Below are positions 1-5,344 of a stretch of 35,417 nucleotides of DNA, piece by piece. The stretch is from IMG/VR virus record IMGVR_UViG_3300010883_000164, positions 1 through 35,417 of that record. The stretch is one strand, 5' to 3'. How positions within the stretch are numbered: the stretch's first letter is position 1; the number at the start of each line of letters is the position of its first letter. Position numbers and translations under genes: made by a program. Under the pieces are notes generated by a model. It did no database searches. It saw only the letters and a program-made list of their open reading frames with translations, and was not told where the DNA came from. This DNA is from a virus.

Positions 1-183
1 ATAGAACTCAACCCAGCCTTCAGGCACAGGGCGGTGTTTCATGTCTGGGTCATGCTCTCGCCAGTAAAGGTAGAAACCTTCGTGCTCATAGCCGAGAAAC
101 TTGTTACAAAAATGTTCAATGATGTTTCTTGCTACTCTAGGCCCGTGTTTGGGCTTGAAGCAATAGCTAGATAAATTTGGCAT
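1..183 (-). CDS. hypothetical protein, 5' part only
   Basis: An open frame starts at an ATG at 183 and stays open through 61 codons to the left edge, so the C-terminus is missing. A strong Shine-Dalgarno sequence (GGAGGA) lies about 8 bases upstream, and a promoter-like element precedes it at 205-232, so this looks like the first gene of its own transcript. The visible part is rich in aromatic residues, His and Pro (motifs YLYWREHD and PVPEGWVEFY). I do not recognise the family. Confidence 0.7.
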   Translation of the reverse strand, partial: MPNLSSYCFKPKHGPRVARNIIEHFCNKFLGYEHEGFYLYWREHDPDMKHRPVPEGWVEFY

Positions 184-204
184 GTCGTCGTCCTCCGTGT
201 ACAA

Positions 205-232
205 ACTGTAGTTACACGTGGGTGGGAGTAAA
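205..232 (-). promoter_or_regulatory. sigma70-like promoter, copy 1
   Basis: On the minus strand TTTACT (227-232) and TACAGT (205-210) are separated by 16 bases. The block from TTTTACTCCC through CGTGT and beyond is nearly the same as the element at 1907-1934, and both sit just after a stop codon and just before a strong ribosome binding site. The repetition is the main argument. The -10 box of this copy is weak. Confidence 0.45.
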
Positions 233-238
233 ATATTA

Positions 239-445
239 TTATACCACCACGAACTCGTAGTCGCACAATATCATCATGCGGCTTCCGCAAAGAATTCTGT
301 AGGCGACACAGTCGCGTCGCGTTGAATCTTCAGGGAAAAAATCGATATGCTCCGCAATCACAACGCCATGGCTACAGTTTCCCAAAGCCAGTTCTTGGGG
401 ATCTAGTATCTTGACTAGCGCTCCTAGCTTGAGCTTTCCAGCCAT
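239..445 (-). CDS. small SH3/KOW-like protein
   Basis: A protein of 68 residues with the pattern seen in its neighbours: LKLGALVKIL near the N-terminus, a GVV turn, then alternating hydrophobic strands ending DYEFVVV. This suggests a small SH3- or KOW-like beta barrel; the fold is inferred from pattern only. The ATG at 445 lies inside the end of the preceding gene (overlap 22 bases). At the position where neighbouring modules have a GTG start this gene has CTC, and it starts four codons earlier at an ATG instead. Function unknown. Confidence 0.65.
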   Translation of the reverse strand: MAGKLKLGALVKILDPQELALGNCSHGVVIAEHIDFFPEDSTRRDCVAYRILCGSRMMILCDYEFVVV

Positions 446-687
446 ATGTACTCATTCGCTATTTCTTCACTGAGGATCGTCTCGATTCGTTCCTTTGTCC
501 GTCCGTCACAGTTATAGATGTCTTCAGGCCAAGCAACATCGACTACTGTGCATATGTCTTCTGAATATTCATCTTTAGTGTTATATGGTTCGCCAGAGAG
601 TACGATACCATATTCTATCTTTTGATCCATGTTAAAATAGCCAATCAAATCGCCAGCTTTCACTTGCCGATCTCTTTTGCCTTTCAC
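424..687 (-). CDS. small SH3/KOW-like protein with duplicated start region
   Basis: A protein of 87 residues from the GTG at 687, or 79 from the in-frame GTG at 663. The second GTG opens VKAGDLIGYF, the N-terminal signature shared with adjacent modules; a GIV turn and a VDVAW strand follow. The two possible starts were created by a 24-base tandem duplication (657-705). The GTG at 687 overlaps the TGA of the upstream gene as GTGA, which suggests coupled initiation. The C-terminus (YIWLESSS) overlaps the next gene. Function unknown. Confidence 0.65.
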   Translation of the reverse strand: MKGKRDRQVKAGDLIGYFNMDQKIEYGIVLSGEPYNTKDEYSEDICTVVDVAWPEDIYNCDGRTKERIETILSEEIANEYIWLESSS

Positions 688-705
688 TTGCCGATCTCTT
701 TTGCC
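657..705. repeat. 24-base perfect tandem duplication
   Basis: Two head-to-tail copies of a 24-base unit (period 24 across 657-705) span the end of the zinc-ribbon gene and the start of the next gene. The period is a multiple of three, so the downstream gene gained eight codons and a second GTG start without a frameshift. Confidence 0.95.
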
Positions 706-884
706 ATGTTGCTACTTGTCACGTACATGTATGCGCCTTTGTTATACGCCGGAGCGGTACAACGCGCCTTGCGTAAAATTTGCCGAGTGGCTTCTTGGTC
801 GCCACACTCAAGGCACGTCTGGTACCCAAGCGAACGCCGCTTAGGATTATAGTCTTCGCCACATTCAACGCACTCAGGATTCAC
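684..884 (-). CDS. small CxxC-CxxC zinc-ribbon protein
   Basis: A protein of 66 residues from the GTG at 884. Two pairs, C5-x2-C8 and C24-x2-C27, in the setting CVECGEDYNP...CLECGD, form a likely zinc ribbon; the rest is a short basic segment and a polar tail. Similar Cys-rich small proteins are common in T4-related phages, with no settled function. The longer open frame to 1025 is not used: the GTG lies 5 bases after a GAGGT ribosome binding site and overlaps the TGA of the preceding gene, the same junction found at the neighbouring modules. Confidence 0.75.
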   Translation of the reverse strand: MNPECVECGEDYNPKRRSLGYQTCLECGDQEATRQILRKARCTAPAYNKGAYMYVTSSNMAKEIGK

Positions 885-1065
885 TTGTAACCTCAATATA
901 TTTCTCGTCCATTGCACCTCCGTAGTGGAAGCTAGCGCTCGGAAGCGGCCAAAGATCCCAGTAAACTGTTCGACCAATGTAATCCTTTGACATCTCTGTC
1001 CTTCCAAGAATAATATAGTAACCAACCTTTGCTGGTAAAACTTGCACTAAATCACCTCGTTTCAC
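874..1065 (-). CDS. small SH3/KOW-like protein
   Basis: A protein of 63 residues beginning VKRGDLVQVL from the GTG at 1065. A beta-rich middle follows (YYIILGR, VYWDLW) and the C-terminus is YIEVTSES. The frame extends upstream to 1170, but the GTG is preferred: it has GGAG upstream and overlaps the TGA of the preceding gene in the same nested pattern as its neighbours. Its own end (GAG GTT ACA AGT GAA) carries the ribosome binding site and GTG of the next gene. Function unknown; a role in nucleic-acid or protein binding is only a guess from the KOW-like N-terminus. Confidence 0.7.
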   Translation of the reverse strand: MKRGDLVQVLPAKVGYYIILGRTEMSKDYIGRTVYWDLWPLPSASFHYGGAMDEKYIEVTSES

Positions 1066-1261
1066 TGATAAGCTCCAAGTGTTCCTCTTCGTGAAAAGAA
1101 AAATCATCGTTCCATTGAACTCGAAAAGACTTCCAGGCTTCGGATCGCGGCATATCCTCGCCACCTTCACCCTGGTCTACCATAGTAATAACGCCGGGAC
1201 CATAGTAAACACCTATTATCTGCCAGATTTCCTTTAGCAGAACAATGTCACCTACTTTCAC
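1052..1261 (-). CDS. small SH3/KOW-like protein
   Basis: A protein of 69 residues starting at a GTG (1261) with VKVGDIVLLKE, then a GVIT turn, an FRVQW strand and the C-terminal motif HLELISETR. GGAGGT lies 5 bases before the start. The TGA of the upstream gene is nested in its fourth and fifth codons (GGT GAC). The pattern resembles small phage and bacterial SH3-like proteins whose first strand reads GDxVxL and whose last strand has VxW. I do not recognise a named family. Confidence 0.7.
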   Translation of the reverse strand: MKVGDIVLLKEIWQIIGVYYGPGVITMVDQGEGGEDMPRSEAWKSFRVQWNDDFSFHEEEHLELISETR

Positions 1262-1424
1262 TTACAACCTCCACATCGTTGGTGTCGAGGTAAACGGTAG
1301 TACCCGCAAAGTTCACGGCGACGGTCGTCGACGCGATCTTTATTACTAAACCGACTTTGTCTTCATATCCCATACCGCGTCGGGTTTTACGGGAAGACAA
1401 CACGACTAAATCACCGGGCTTCAC
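1248..1424 (-). CDS. small SH3/KOW-like protein, 58 residues
   Basis: This short gene is easy to miss. From the GTG at 1424 it reads VKPGDLVVLSSRK, then KVGLVIKI, TTVAVNF and the C-terminus VEVVSESR before TGA at 1248. GAGGT lies 5 bases upstream of the GTG inside the preceding gene. Both ends use the nested junction: the TGA of the upstream gene lies in its GGT GAT codons, and its own 3' end carries GGAGGT and the GTG of the next gene. It fills what would otherwise be the only gap in this array. Function unknown. Confidence 0.72.
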   Translation of the reverse strand: MKPGDLVVLSSRKTRRGMGYEDKVGLVIKIASTTVAVNFAGTTVYLDTNDVEVVSESR

Positions 1425-1629
1425 TGATAACCTCTACCCATCCAGTTTCTATGGCACTCAAATCCATCGGCGCGGGTCGCCTCTGATGTGCAGGCCATAG
1501 AACAAGTTGTGTGCGCGCCCCGGTGTAGGGCACTTCAACCAGAGGACCAACGATAATGCCTATGTCTCTTTGGTCCACGTCTCTTAATAGACTACCAATC
1601 GGTATAGAGTGTGTCTTGCCATTGTTCAT
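1411..1629 (-). CDS. small SH3/KOW-like protein
   Basis: A protein of 72 residues starting at the ATG at 1629 inside the end of the preceding gene. IPIGSLLRD takes the place of the usual xxGDLV, followed by IGIIVGP, QLVLW and the C-terminal motif WVEVISEAR. The codons for EVISEAR carry GAGGT and the GTG start of the next gene. Function unknown. Confidence 0.65.
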   Translation of the reverse strand: MNNGKTHSIPIGSLLRDVDQRDIGIIVGPLVEVPYTGARTQLVLWPAHQRRPAPMDLSAIETGWVEVISEAR

Positions 1630-1822
1630 CGTTCATCGCTTGCAGGTTTAAGCCTGCGTATGTTCCCTGTGCTCCAGAGCTAGCCTCGTCGAGCCACAGT
1701 ACCGTGTATTGATTATCACCCAGCGAACTTGTGACCACACCTAATGTAGACTTCAGTACACCACCGTCAAGTTTCAAATGAACTAGATCACCACTAATTA
1801 TATTATTGCTTTGTTCCAACAC
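1592..1822 (-). CDS. small SH3/KOW-like protein
   Basis: A protein of 76 residues. The GTG at 1822 has GGAGGA about 7 bases upstream. The core reads IISGDLVHLK, LGVVTS and YTVLWLD, matching the modules downstream, so this is probably the first gene of the array. It ends in DTLYTDW rather than the EVISE motif, and the next gene starts at an internal ATG. Function unknown. Confidence 0.68.
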   Translation of the reverse strand: MLEQSNNIISGDLVHLKLDGGVLKSTLGVVTSSLGDNQYTVLWLDEASSGAQGTYAGLNLQAMNDEQWQDTLYTDW

Positions 1823-1860
1823 AGCAGTCCTCCATAAACTTTTGAGTGTCGAACTTCGGA

Positions 1861-1884
1861 TCAGCTTAAGCCTTTGCGCATCAT
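1861..1884 (-). CDS. possible 7-residue leader peptide
   Basis: A strong ribosome binding site (AAGGAGG) and two adjacent ATG codons (1884, 1881) follow the promoter-like element at 1907-1934, but the frame closes after MMRKGLS. It could be a leader peptide upstream of the small-gene array or the remnant of a decayed start. Too short to support on its own. Confidence 0.2.
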   Translation of the reverse strand: MMRKGLS

Positions 1885-1906
1885 AACGCCTCCTTCGTCC
1901 ACATAC

Positions 1907-1934
1907 ATTATAATAACACGGGCGCGGGAGTAAA
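1907..1934 (-). promoter_or_regulatory. sigma70-like promoter, copy 2
   Basis: The minus strand carries TTTACT (1929-1934), a 16-base spacer and a perfect TATAAT (1907-1912). The flanking TTTTACTCCC and CGTGTTA are shared with the element at 205-232. It sits in the gap before the small-gene array and immediately after the stop of the upstream gene, as expected for a promoter driving the array. Confidence 0.6.
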
Positions 1935-1937
1935 AAG

Positions 1938-2396
1938 CTATTTGCGAGAACGAATCTCGTCTACTGCATCAAACGTTTCTTGCAGCAATTGCAGGGCTAT
2001 CTTGGACTCGTCTGTCTGCTCGGACATTTTAGAGAAAGCCTCCAGGGCGTCGCCAAGCTGCTCCATGTTGTCTTTCATGCGGGCTATCACCTCGTCCAAC
2101 ACGGCGTAGGGGTCTTCGTTAGCTTGGGTGCGTAGGAGCAGAAAGTCCTGCGTACTCATAGTGTTCGAACAGGACAGATTGCCATGATGGCTTGACTTTT
2201 TGTCTTCACCTGAATCAACTGACGCAGGCTTCTGTTCTGGAGGCTGCGTGTTGACTTTCTGTGTTTCTTGCTGGGCCATGGGGGCTGGGTTGGACGGTTG
2301 TACCATCCTAGTAGCCAAGCTAGCACCTATAGAATTTATACTCATGTCATTTACACCGTCTTCTTTATCTTTATATCCTGTGAGCGGAAGATACAT
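1938..2396 (-). CDS. hypothetical helical protein
   Basis: A protein of 152 residues from the ATG at 2396, or 135 from the ATG at 2345 (MSINSIGASL); neither start has a good ribosome binding site, so the start is uncertain. The first half is low complexity, rich in Pro, Gln and Ser. The second half (from about residue 80) is acidic and helical with heptad-like spacing (VLDEVIARMKDNMEQL, ALQLLQETFDAVDEI), a probable coiled coil. Function unknown. Confidence 0.6.
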   Translation of the reverse strand: MYLPLTGYKDKEDGVNDMSINSIGASLATRMVQPSNPAPMAQQETQKVNTQPPEQKPASVDSGEDKKSSHHGNLSCSNTMSTQDFLLLRTQANEDPYAVLDEVIARMKDNMEQLGDALEAFSKMSEQTDESKIALQLLQETFDAVDEIRSRK

Positions 2397-2425
2397 GGTA
2401 TAAATAACTAGTGTAAATTACTTAA

Positions 2426-2439
2426 AAAATTATAATTTT
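2426..2439. repeat. 14-base AT palindrome at a stop codon
   Basis: AAAATTATAATTTT is a perfect palindrome that includes the TAA of the 2430-2702 gene and is followed on the minus strand by more T residues. It could act as a weak terminator or be a chance AT-rich sequence. Confidence 0.3.
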
Positions 2440-2702
2440 GTACGTTTAAGACAACGACGGAGAGTAGTAAGCTCTTTATCCACATCGATGCATTTTAACT
2501 CATCGATACGATAAACGTATCGATGAAAGTCTTGCTGCCCTCCACGGAGCGACGAGAGCGCCTGCATTGCTCGTTCATACTGTGTGTCATCGATCCAATC
2601 AACTTCGGCATAAGCCCAACGCTCTATAATATACTTATCGTGTACAACGCCGTATCGTCGGATTCCTTGGTAGTCTTGAAAAACTACGTCATTAATGTTC
2701 AT
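2430..2702 (-). CDS. small SH3/KOW-like protein with basic tail
   Basis: A protein of 90 residues. The first half follows the pattern of the array downstream: INDVVFQDYQG, YGVVHDK, AYAEVDWID. After about residue 65 it turns highly charged and ends in a basic tail (TLRRCLKRTKL). The ATG at 2702 has AGGTAA upstream. It may be an outlying member of the same small-barrel group with an added helical tail. Function unknown. Confidence 0.62.
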   Translation of the reverse strand: MNINDVVFQDYQGIRRYGVVHDKYIIERWAYAEVDWIDDTQYERAMQALSSLRGGQQDFHRYVYRIDELKCIDVDKELTTLRRCLKRTKL

Positions 2703-2709
2703 GGCTTAC

Positions 2710-3243
2710 CTACTCTAGTGTAAAACTTCTGACTTCAATCTTCTCGAACCAGATCACAACCCCCATGCCACCCGTCTTGTAATACGCGCCCTTGTACGGC
2801 GGTGCGTCTGCGGGCAAAATACTTTCCGGGGGCGCGCCATACAAAGATTTGCGCGGGCGGTTTGCTAGGCTACGTAAAATACGATCAACGTCAGGTGCCA
2901 TCCCTTGCTGCGGGATCGACTTTTGAATCAAGCCCAGAGGGTCAGTGGCGAGGTCATATATTTGTTCCGCTGGAACTTGCGTGGAAAACAAGCTAGCACC
3001 TTGTTTCACAATATTTTCTGCGTGATCCAGGTCTGTATAAAAAAACACTCTAGGCATATCCGAGACGTTGTAGTCGTTGCGACTATATTGTCCTCGCTTA
3101 GACAAGAAGTATTCTGGATCTAAATGTAGGGAATCGTCGCCGGTTTTTGAATAGTGGTACAAACGTACTCGGCCACCGATGCTATACTCGCTTATGGACT
3201 CTTTGAGGAGAAAATCTCTCCATTTTTCGTAAAAGTGTTTCAT
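2710..3243 (-). CDS. conserved phage protein, possibly ADP-ribosyltransferase-like
   Basis: A protein of 177 residues from the ATG at 3243; an earlier GTG at 3276 is also possible, and neither has a clear ribosome binding site. Visible motifs in order are FYEKWRDFLLKE (3-15), RLYHYSK (27-33), PRVFFYTDLDHAENIVKQG (64-82), AEQIYDLATDPLG (92-104) and YYKTGGMGVVIWFEKIEV (154-171). A YHxS strand, a 'FYT...A' segment and a closing GxxVxWFxxI strand recall ADP-ribosyltransferase-fold proteins, but the catalytic Glu is not obvious. The N-terminus resembles those of T4-type head proteins. Recognition is tentative. Confidence 0.65.
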   Translation of the reverse strand: MKHFYEKWRDFLLKESISEYSIGGRVRLYHYSKTGDDSLHLDPEYFLSKRGQYSRNDYNVSDMPRVFFYTDLDHAENIVKQGASLFSTQVPAEQIYDLATDPLGLIQKSIPQQGMAPDVDRILRSLANRPRKSLYGAPPESILPADAPPYKGAYYKTGGMGVVIWFEKIEVRSFTLE

Positions 3244-3260
3244 GTACTTAAATAGTTTCG

Positions 3261-3497
3261 CTATTTCTTCATGCACTGTAAATAATACTTTCTATCGTGC
3301 ACCGCATATGAAGATTTTAAGTAGGCCATGGCTTCTGCAACTGTTACTTCGTAGTCCTGAGCCTTCATGGCCTCGACGATGTCCTTGGCAATTGTCTTGT
3401 CGGGCTGGTAATTGTCTTTCTGGGATTGAAGGAGCTTCTTGTACCCCTTGACCCGGTCTTCTTTGTGCGAAGAAAAAATAAGTTTGTTACCTTTCAT
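3261..3497 (-). CDS. hypothetical protein
   Basis: A basic, helical protein of 78 residues (RVKGYKKLLQSQKDN; VAEAMAYLKSSYAVHDRKYY). The ATG at 3497 lies about 10 bases after AGGAG. It is the first gene after the tRNA-Arg and the promoter-like element at 3542-3569, and it runs into the next gene. I do not recognise the family. Confidence 0.65.
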   Translation of the reverse strand: MKGNKLIFSSHKEDRVKGYKKLLQSQKDNYQPDKTIAKDIVEAMKAQDYEVTVAEAMAYLKSSYAVHDRKYYLQCMKK

Positions 3498-3541
3498 GCT
3501 CTGTTCTCTCCTTTTATTAGACTACCAACTTTCATATACAC

Positions 3542-3569
3542 ATGATAATCACCAGTATATAAAAGTAAA
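3542..3569 (-). promoter_or_regulatory. sigma70-like promoter, copy 3
   Basis: The minus strand carries TTTACT (3564-3569), 16 bases and TATCAT (3542-3547): the same -35 box and spacing as the elements at 205-232 and 1907-1934, without the CCC block. It lies between the 3' end of tRNA-Arg and the gene at 3261-3497. Confidence 0.35.
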
Positions 3570-3646
3570 TGGTACGCCCGACTGGGTTCGAACCAGTGAC
3601 CTACGGCTTAGAAGGCCGTTGCTCTATCCAACTGAGCTACGGGCGC
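3570..3646 (-). tRNA. tRNA-Arg (anticodon UCU)
   Basis: A complete cloverleaf of 77 bases including an encoded CCA (3570-3572). The acceptor stem GCGCCCG pairs with CGGGCGT (one G-U pair). The D arm, the anticodon loop CTTCTAA giving UCU (reads AGA, and AGG by wobble), and the T loop TTCGAAC are all normal. The phage may use it to read AGA codons that are scarce in the host; that role is inferred. Confidence 0.95.
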
Positions 3647-3652
3647 AGATCC

Positions 3653-3760
3653 TTAATACATCATCATGTACAGTGCAAAAAATACACCGCCAGTTAGTGA
3701 GGCGATCATAACCCTCTTAAAGATCTCATCGCCGCTATGCAGCCTTGCAAACTCGTTCAT
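3653..3760 (-). CDS. 35-residue single-pass membrane microprotein
   Basis: A strong GGAGGA lies 5 bases before the ATG at 3760. The product starts MNEFARLHSGDEIFKRV (polar, 17 residues) and ends in a hydrophobic stretch, IASLTGGVFFALYMMMY, typical of one short membrane helix. It overlaps the end of uvsE by 26 bases and ends just upstream of tRNA-Arg. The good ribosome binding site and the amphipathic design argue that it is translated. Function unknown; a host-membrane or lysis accessory role would be a guess. Confidence 0.6.
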   Translation of the reverse strand: MNEFARLHSGDEIFKRVMIASLTGGVFFALYMMMY

Positions 3761-4682
3761 GCTGTTCCTCCATTAGTTGTCGCATCTTAAAAAGCCCAAG
3801 TTCCTTGTGCTTGCACTCCAACATAACATCGAGGTCTAGGTTGTAAAGATCAATCGGTGTCCAGTACGAATCAGAGTGCGCGTTGTCTCGAATCTTGGGA
3901 TCGTTGTGCTCAATCGATCTGGACTGGGAGTAGTGTACAACCGGACGTACATTATCCCACGTCATGCAGGCAGTCAACAGAGCTTCCTCTTCATCTTGCC
4001 CACCAGTACAAAACTTGTGGTGGTGGTAGTCAAAAACAATTGGGATGCCGATGCGGCTGTAGACCTCATCGTACAACTCCTTGGTTGAATACAGGCTAGC
4101 CTTGTCATCGTTCTCGACCGTCAGCCTAGAGCGCACAGACTCAGAGAGTCGCTCAAAGTTACGACAAAAATTACCGATGGCCATCTGCTTGTCGTTGTAG
4201 TGCGCGCCGACATGAATATTAATCTTAGCATACGGCGATCGTGGAAGGCCCATGAGGTCAAAAATCCTACCATGATTTTCCAAGTCAGTGATCGTGTTGG
4301 TCACTACATGTGGCCTGGGACTAGTCAACTTGTTGTACGGGCCAGGATGAGTAGTAATGCGCTGGCCATAGACTTGTGCAAGTGCGCCGGCGCGCTTGAG
4401 AGACGCATCGATAGCTTTGAAATCGGGCAACTCTTCTATCTCGTACTCGCTGTGCCATGGGAGAATGTCAGAAGACATACGATAAAACTTAATGTCGTTA
4501 TCGTGGTTCCACTGAATGATCCTCTCAAGGTCTAAACAGTTTTGAATTGCTAGCTCAGAAGCGTAGGGAAGACCCTTCGCTTTGAAAGTCCTGCGAATCA
4601 TCGATCGATTCGTGGTGACCCTCTTGGCTTTGGGCTGATCGCTCAGCCCCATGTTAATACACGCATACCCTAAATTATACAT
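3735..4682 (-). CDS. uvsE: UV damage endonuclease (UvsE/UVDE family)
   Basis: A protein of 315 residues that nicks DNA 5' to UV photoproducts to start repair. It is a TIM-barrel enzyme with metal-binding His, Glu and Asp residues. Visible family features are the N-terminal strand LGYACIN, the RMSSDILPW block, THPGPY, HVGAHYNDK, VENDD (a metal-binding Glu) and FDYHHH. Length is close to that of bacterial UVDE. The start is the ATG at 4682, with GAGGT 5 bases upstream; the frame continues to 4724, but those residues are translated tRNA-Leu sequence and are not real. Its 3' end overlaps the microprotein at 3653-3760. It would protect or repair phage DNA in sunlit water. Confidence 0.93.
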   Translation of the reverse strand: MYNLGYACINMGLSDQPKAKRVTTNRSMIRRTFKAKGLPYASELAIQNCLDLERIIQWNHDNDIKFYRMSSDILPWHSEYEIEELPDFKAIDASLKRAGALAQVYGQRITTHPGPYNKLTSPRPHVVTNTITDLENHGRIFDLMGLPRSPYAKINIHVGAHYNDKQMAIGNFCRNFERLSESVRSRLTVENDDKASLYSTKELYDEVYSRIGIPIVFDYHHHKFCTGGQDEEEALLTACMTWDNVRPVVHYSQSRSIEHNDPKIRDNAHSDSYWTPIDLYNLDLDVMLECKHKELGLFKMRQLMEEQHERVCKAA

Positions 4683-4694
4683 AAATACCTCGTT

Positions 4695-4782
4695 TGGTAG
4701 CCCCGGCGGGACTCGAACCCGCAAGCCCGTGCTGGGCGACAGATTTTAAGTCTGTTGTGTATGCCAATTCCACCACAGGGCC
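4695..4782 (-). tRNA. tRNA-Leu (anticodon UAA)
   Basis: A complete 88-base class II tRNA with an encoded CCA at 4695-4697. The acceptor arm GGCCCTG pairs with CGGGGCT (two G-U pairs), the anticodon loop CTTAAAA gives UAA, an extended variable arm follows, and the T arm carries TTCGAGT. It lies between the microprotein at 4794-4847 and uvsE and is probably processed from their common transcript. Confidence 0.94.
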
Positions 4783-4793
4783 ATGGTTGTTTG

Positions 4794-4847
4794 TTACTCT
4801 ACAAACATAGCAACTAAAGAAAGCCAGTAAACGCCAACTGGCACCAT
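4794..4847 (-). CDS. possible 17-residue hydrophobic peptide
   Basis: An ATG at 4847 opens MVPVGVYWLSLVAMFVE before TAA. The sequence is almost wholly hydrophobic and could span the membrane. It lies directly after the 56-residue gene and before tRNA-Leu, with an AGG close to the start. It is included because of its membrane-like composition and position; conservation in related phages would be needed to accept it. Confidence 0.3.
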   Translation of the reverse strand: MVPVGVYWLSLVAMFVE

Positions 4848-4850
4848 GGC

Positions 4851-5021
4851 CTACTCTTCCAGCGCCAGCAGTTTTTGCAGCTTGCCCCTCACATTGTCAA
4901 TAATTTTAAGTTTTGAGTCAGCCGTTCCTGCGCCATAATCAATAGCTTGGCGAAGCAAGTACAGCTCTTTTAAAACGTCATTAATGACCGCGTCCTTTTT
5001 GTCGGGCACGTAAACACGCAT
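4851..5021 (-). CDS. 56-residue hypothetical helical protein
   Basis: The ATG at 5021 has AGGA 7 bases upstream. The product begins MRVYVPDKKDAVIND and continues as one or two amphipathic helices (VLKELYLLRQAIDY; DNVRGKLQKLLALEE), consistent with a small helical hairpin. It lies in the def-to-tRNA microprotein run. Function unknown. Confidence 0.6.
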   Translation of the reverse strand: MRVYVPDKKDAVINDVLKELYLLRQAIDYGAGTADSKLKIIDNVRGKLQKLLALEE

Positions 5022-5042
5022 ATTCTAATCCTCGATATAGTG

Positions 5043-5189
5043 TTAGATGTCTATTACGATGACACCACGATCGTTGTTGTCTTCTTCTTCCGCTTCTTCT
5101 TCTTTTATACGTAACCATTCTTCATAGAGACGACGATCATATTCTGATCCAGGCGCTGGAATTTGCAAATATGGCCTGTCTTCGGTCAA
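5043..5189 (-). CDS. 48-residue acidic phage microprotein
   Basis: It starts at the TTG at 5189, whose last two bases overlap the TGA of the basic microprotein upstream, so initiation is probably coupled. It reads MTEDRPYLQIPAPGSEYD, then a Glu-rich helix, and ends DRGVIVIDI. Short proteins with an 'RPxLxIPxP...RGVIVID' plan next to a small basic protein are familiar from T4-related phages, though their function is unknown. The strongly acidic product follows a strongly basic one, so a binding pair is possible. Confidence 0.55.
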   Translation of the reverse strand: MTEDRPYLQIPAPGSEYDRRLYEEWLRIKEEEAEEEDNNDRGVIVIDI

Positions 5190-5344
5190 CGGCCTTGGCC
5201 TCGGTACTGTTTCTTGCGGTGTCTAAACTTGCTCGGAGTGGACCCGCTGGGTCCGCCTCCTGCGTTGTATTGCTTAGAAAACTTTCCGTTTCCAATACTG
5301 GTCTTCTTTTTGCTGATCGGTATTCTAGATTTACCTTTTGCCAT
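5186..5344 (-). CDS. 52-residue basic phage microprotein
   Basis: The ATG at 5344 follows GGAGGTGAAAG. The product starts MAKGKSRIPISKKKTSIG and ends KFRHRKKQYRGQGR: very basic, Gly- and Lys-rich, probably unfolded alone. A short family with the same 'KSRIPISKKKTSIG ... YRGQGR' ends recurs in T4-type phages. It could bind nucleic acid or the acidic partner just downstream. The start overlaps the end of def by 14 bases. Confidence 0.72.
   Translation of the reverse strand: MAKGKSRIPISKKKTSIGNGKFSKQYNAGGGPSGSTPSKFRHRKKQYRGQGR

Noticed and set aside
886-1025. Longer version of the zinc-ribbon gene
   Set aside because: The extension overlaps the neighbouring gene in another frame and has no ribosome binding site; the GTG at 884 fits the recurring junction.
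1066-1170. Longer version of the 874-1065 gene
   Set aside because: It would overlap the 1052-1261 gene for more than 100 bases, and the V-K-x-G-D start with nested stop is at 1065.
2399-2406. TATAAATA on the plus strand, identical to the T4 late promoter box
   Set aside because: It points away from all genes, and no similar boxes were noticed in the proper orientation before late genes.
4683-4724. N-terminal extension of the UvsE frame (residues MRVRVPPGLP...)
   Set aside because: These codons lie within the 3' half of tRNA-Leu; the pattern is a classic translation of a tRNA T arm. The ATG at 4682 has a good ribosome binding site.
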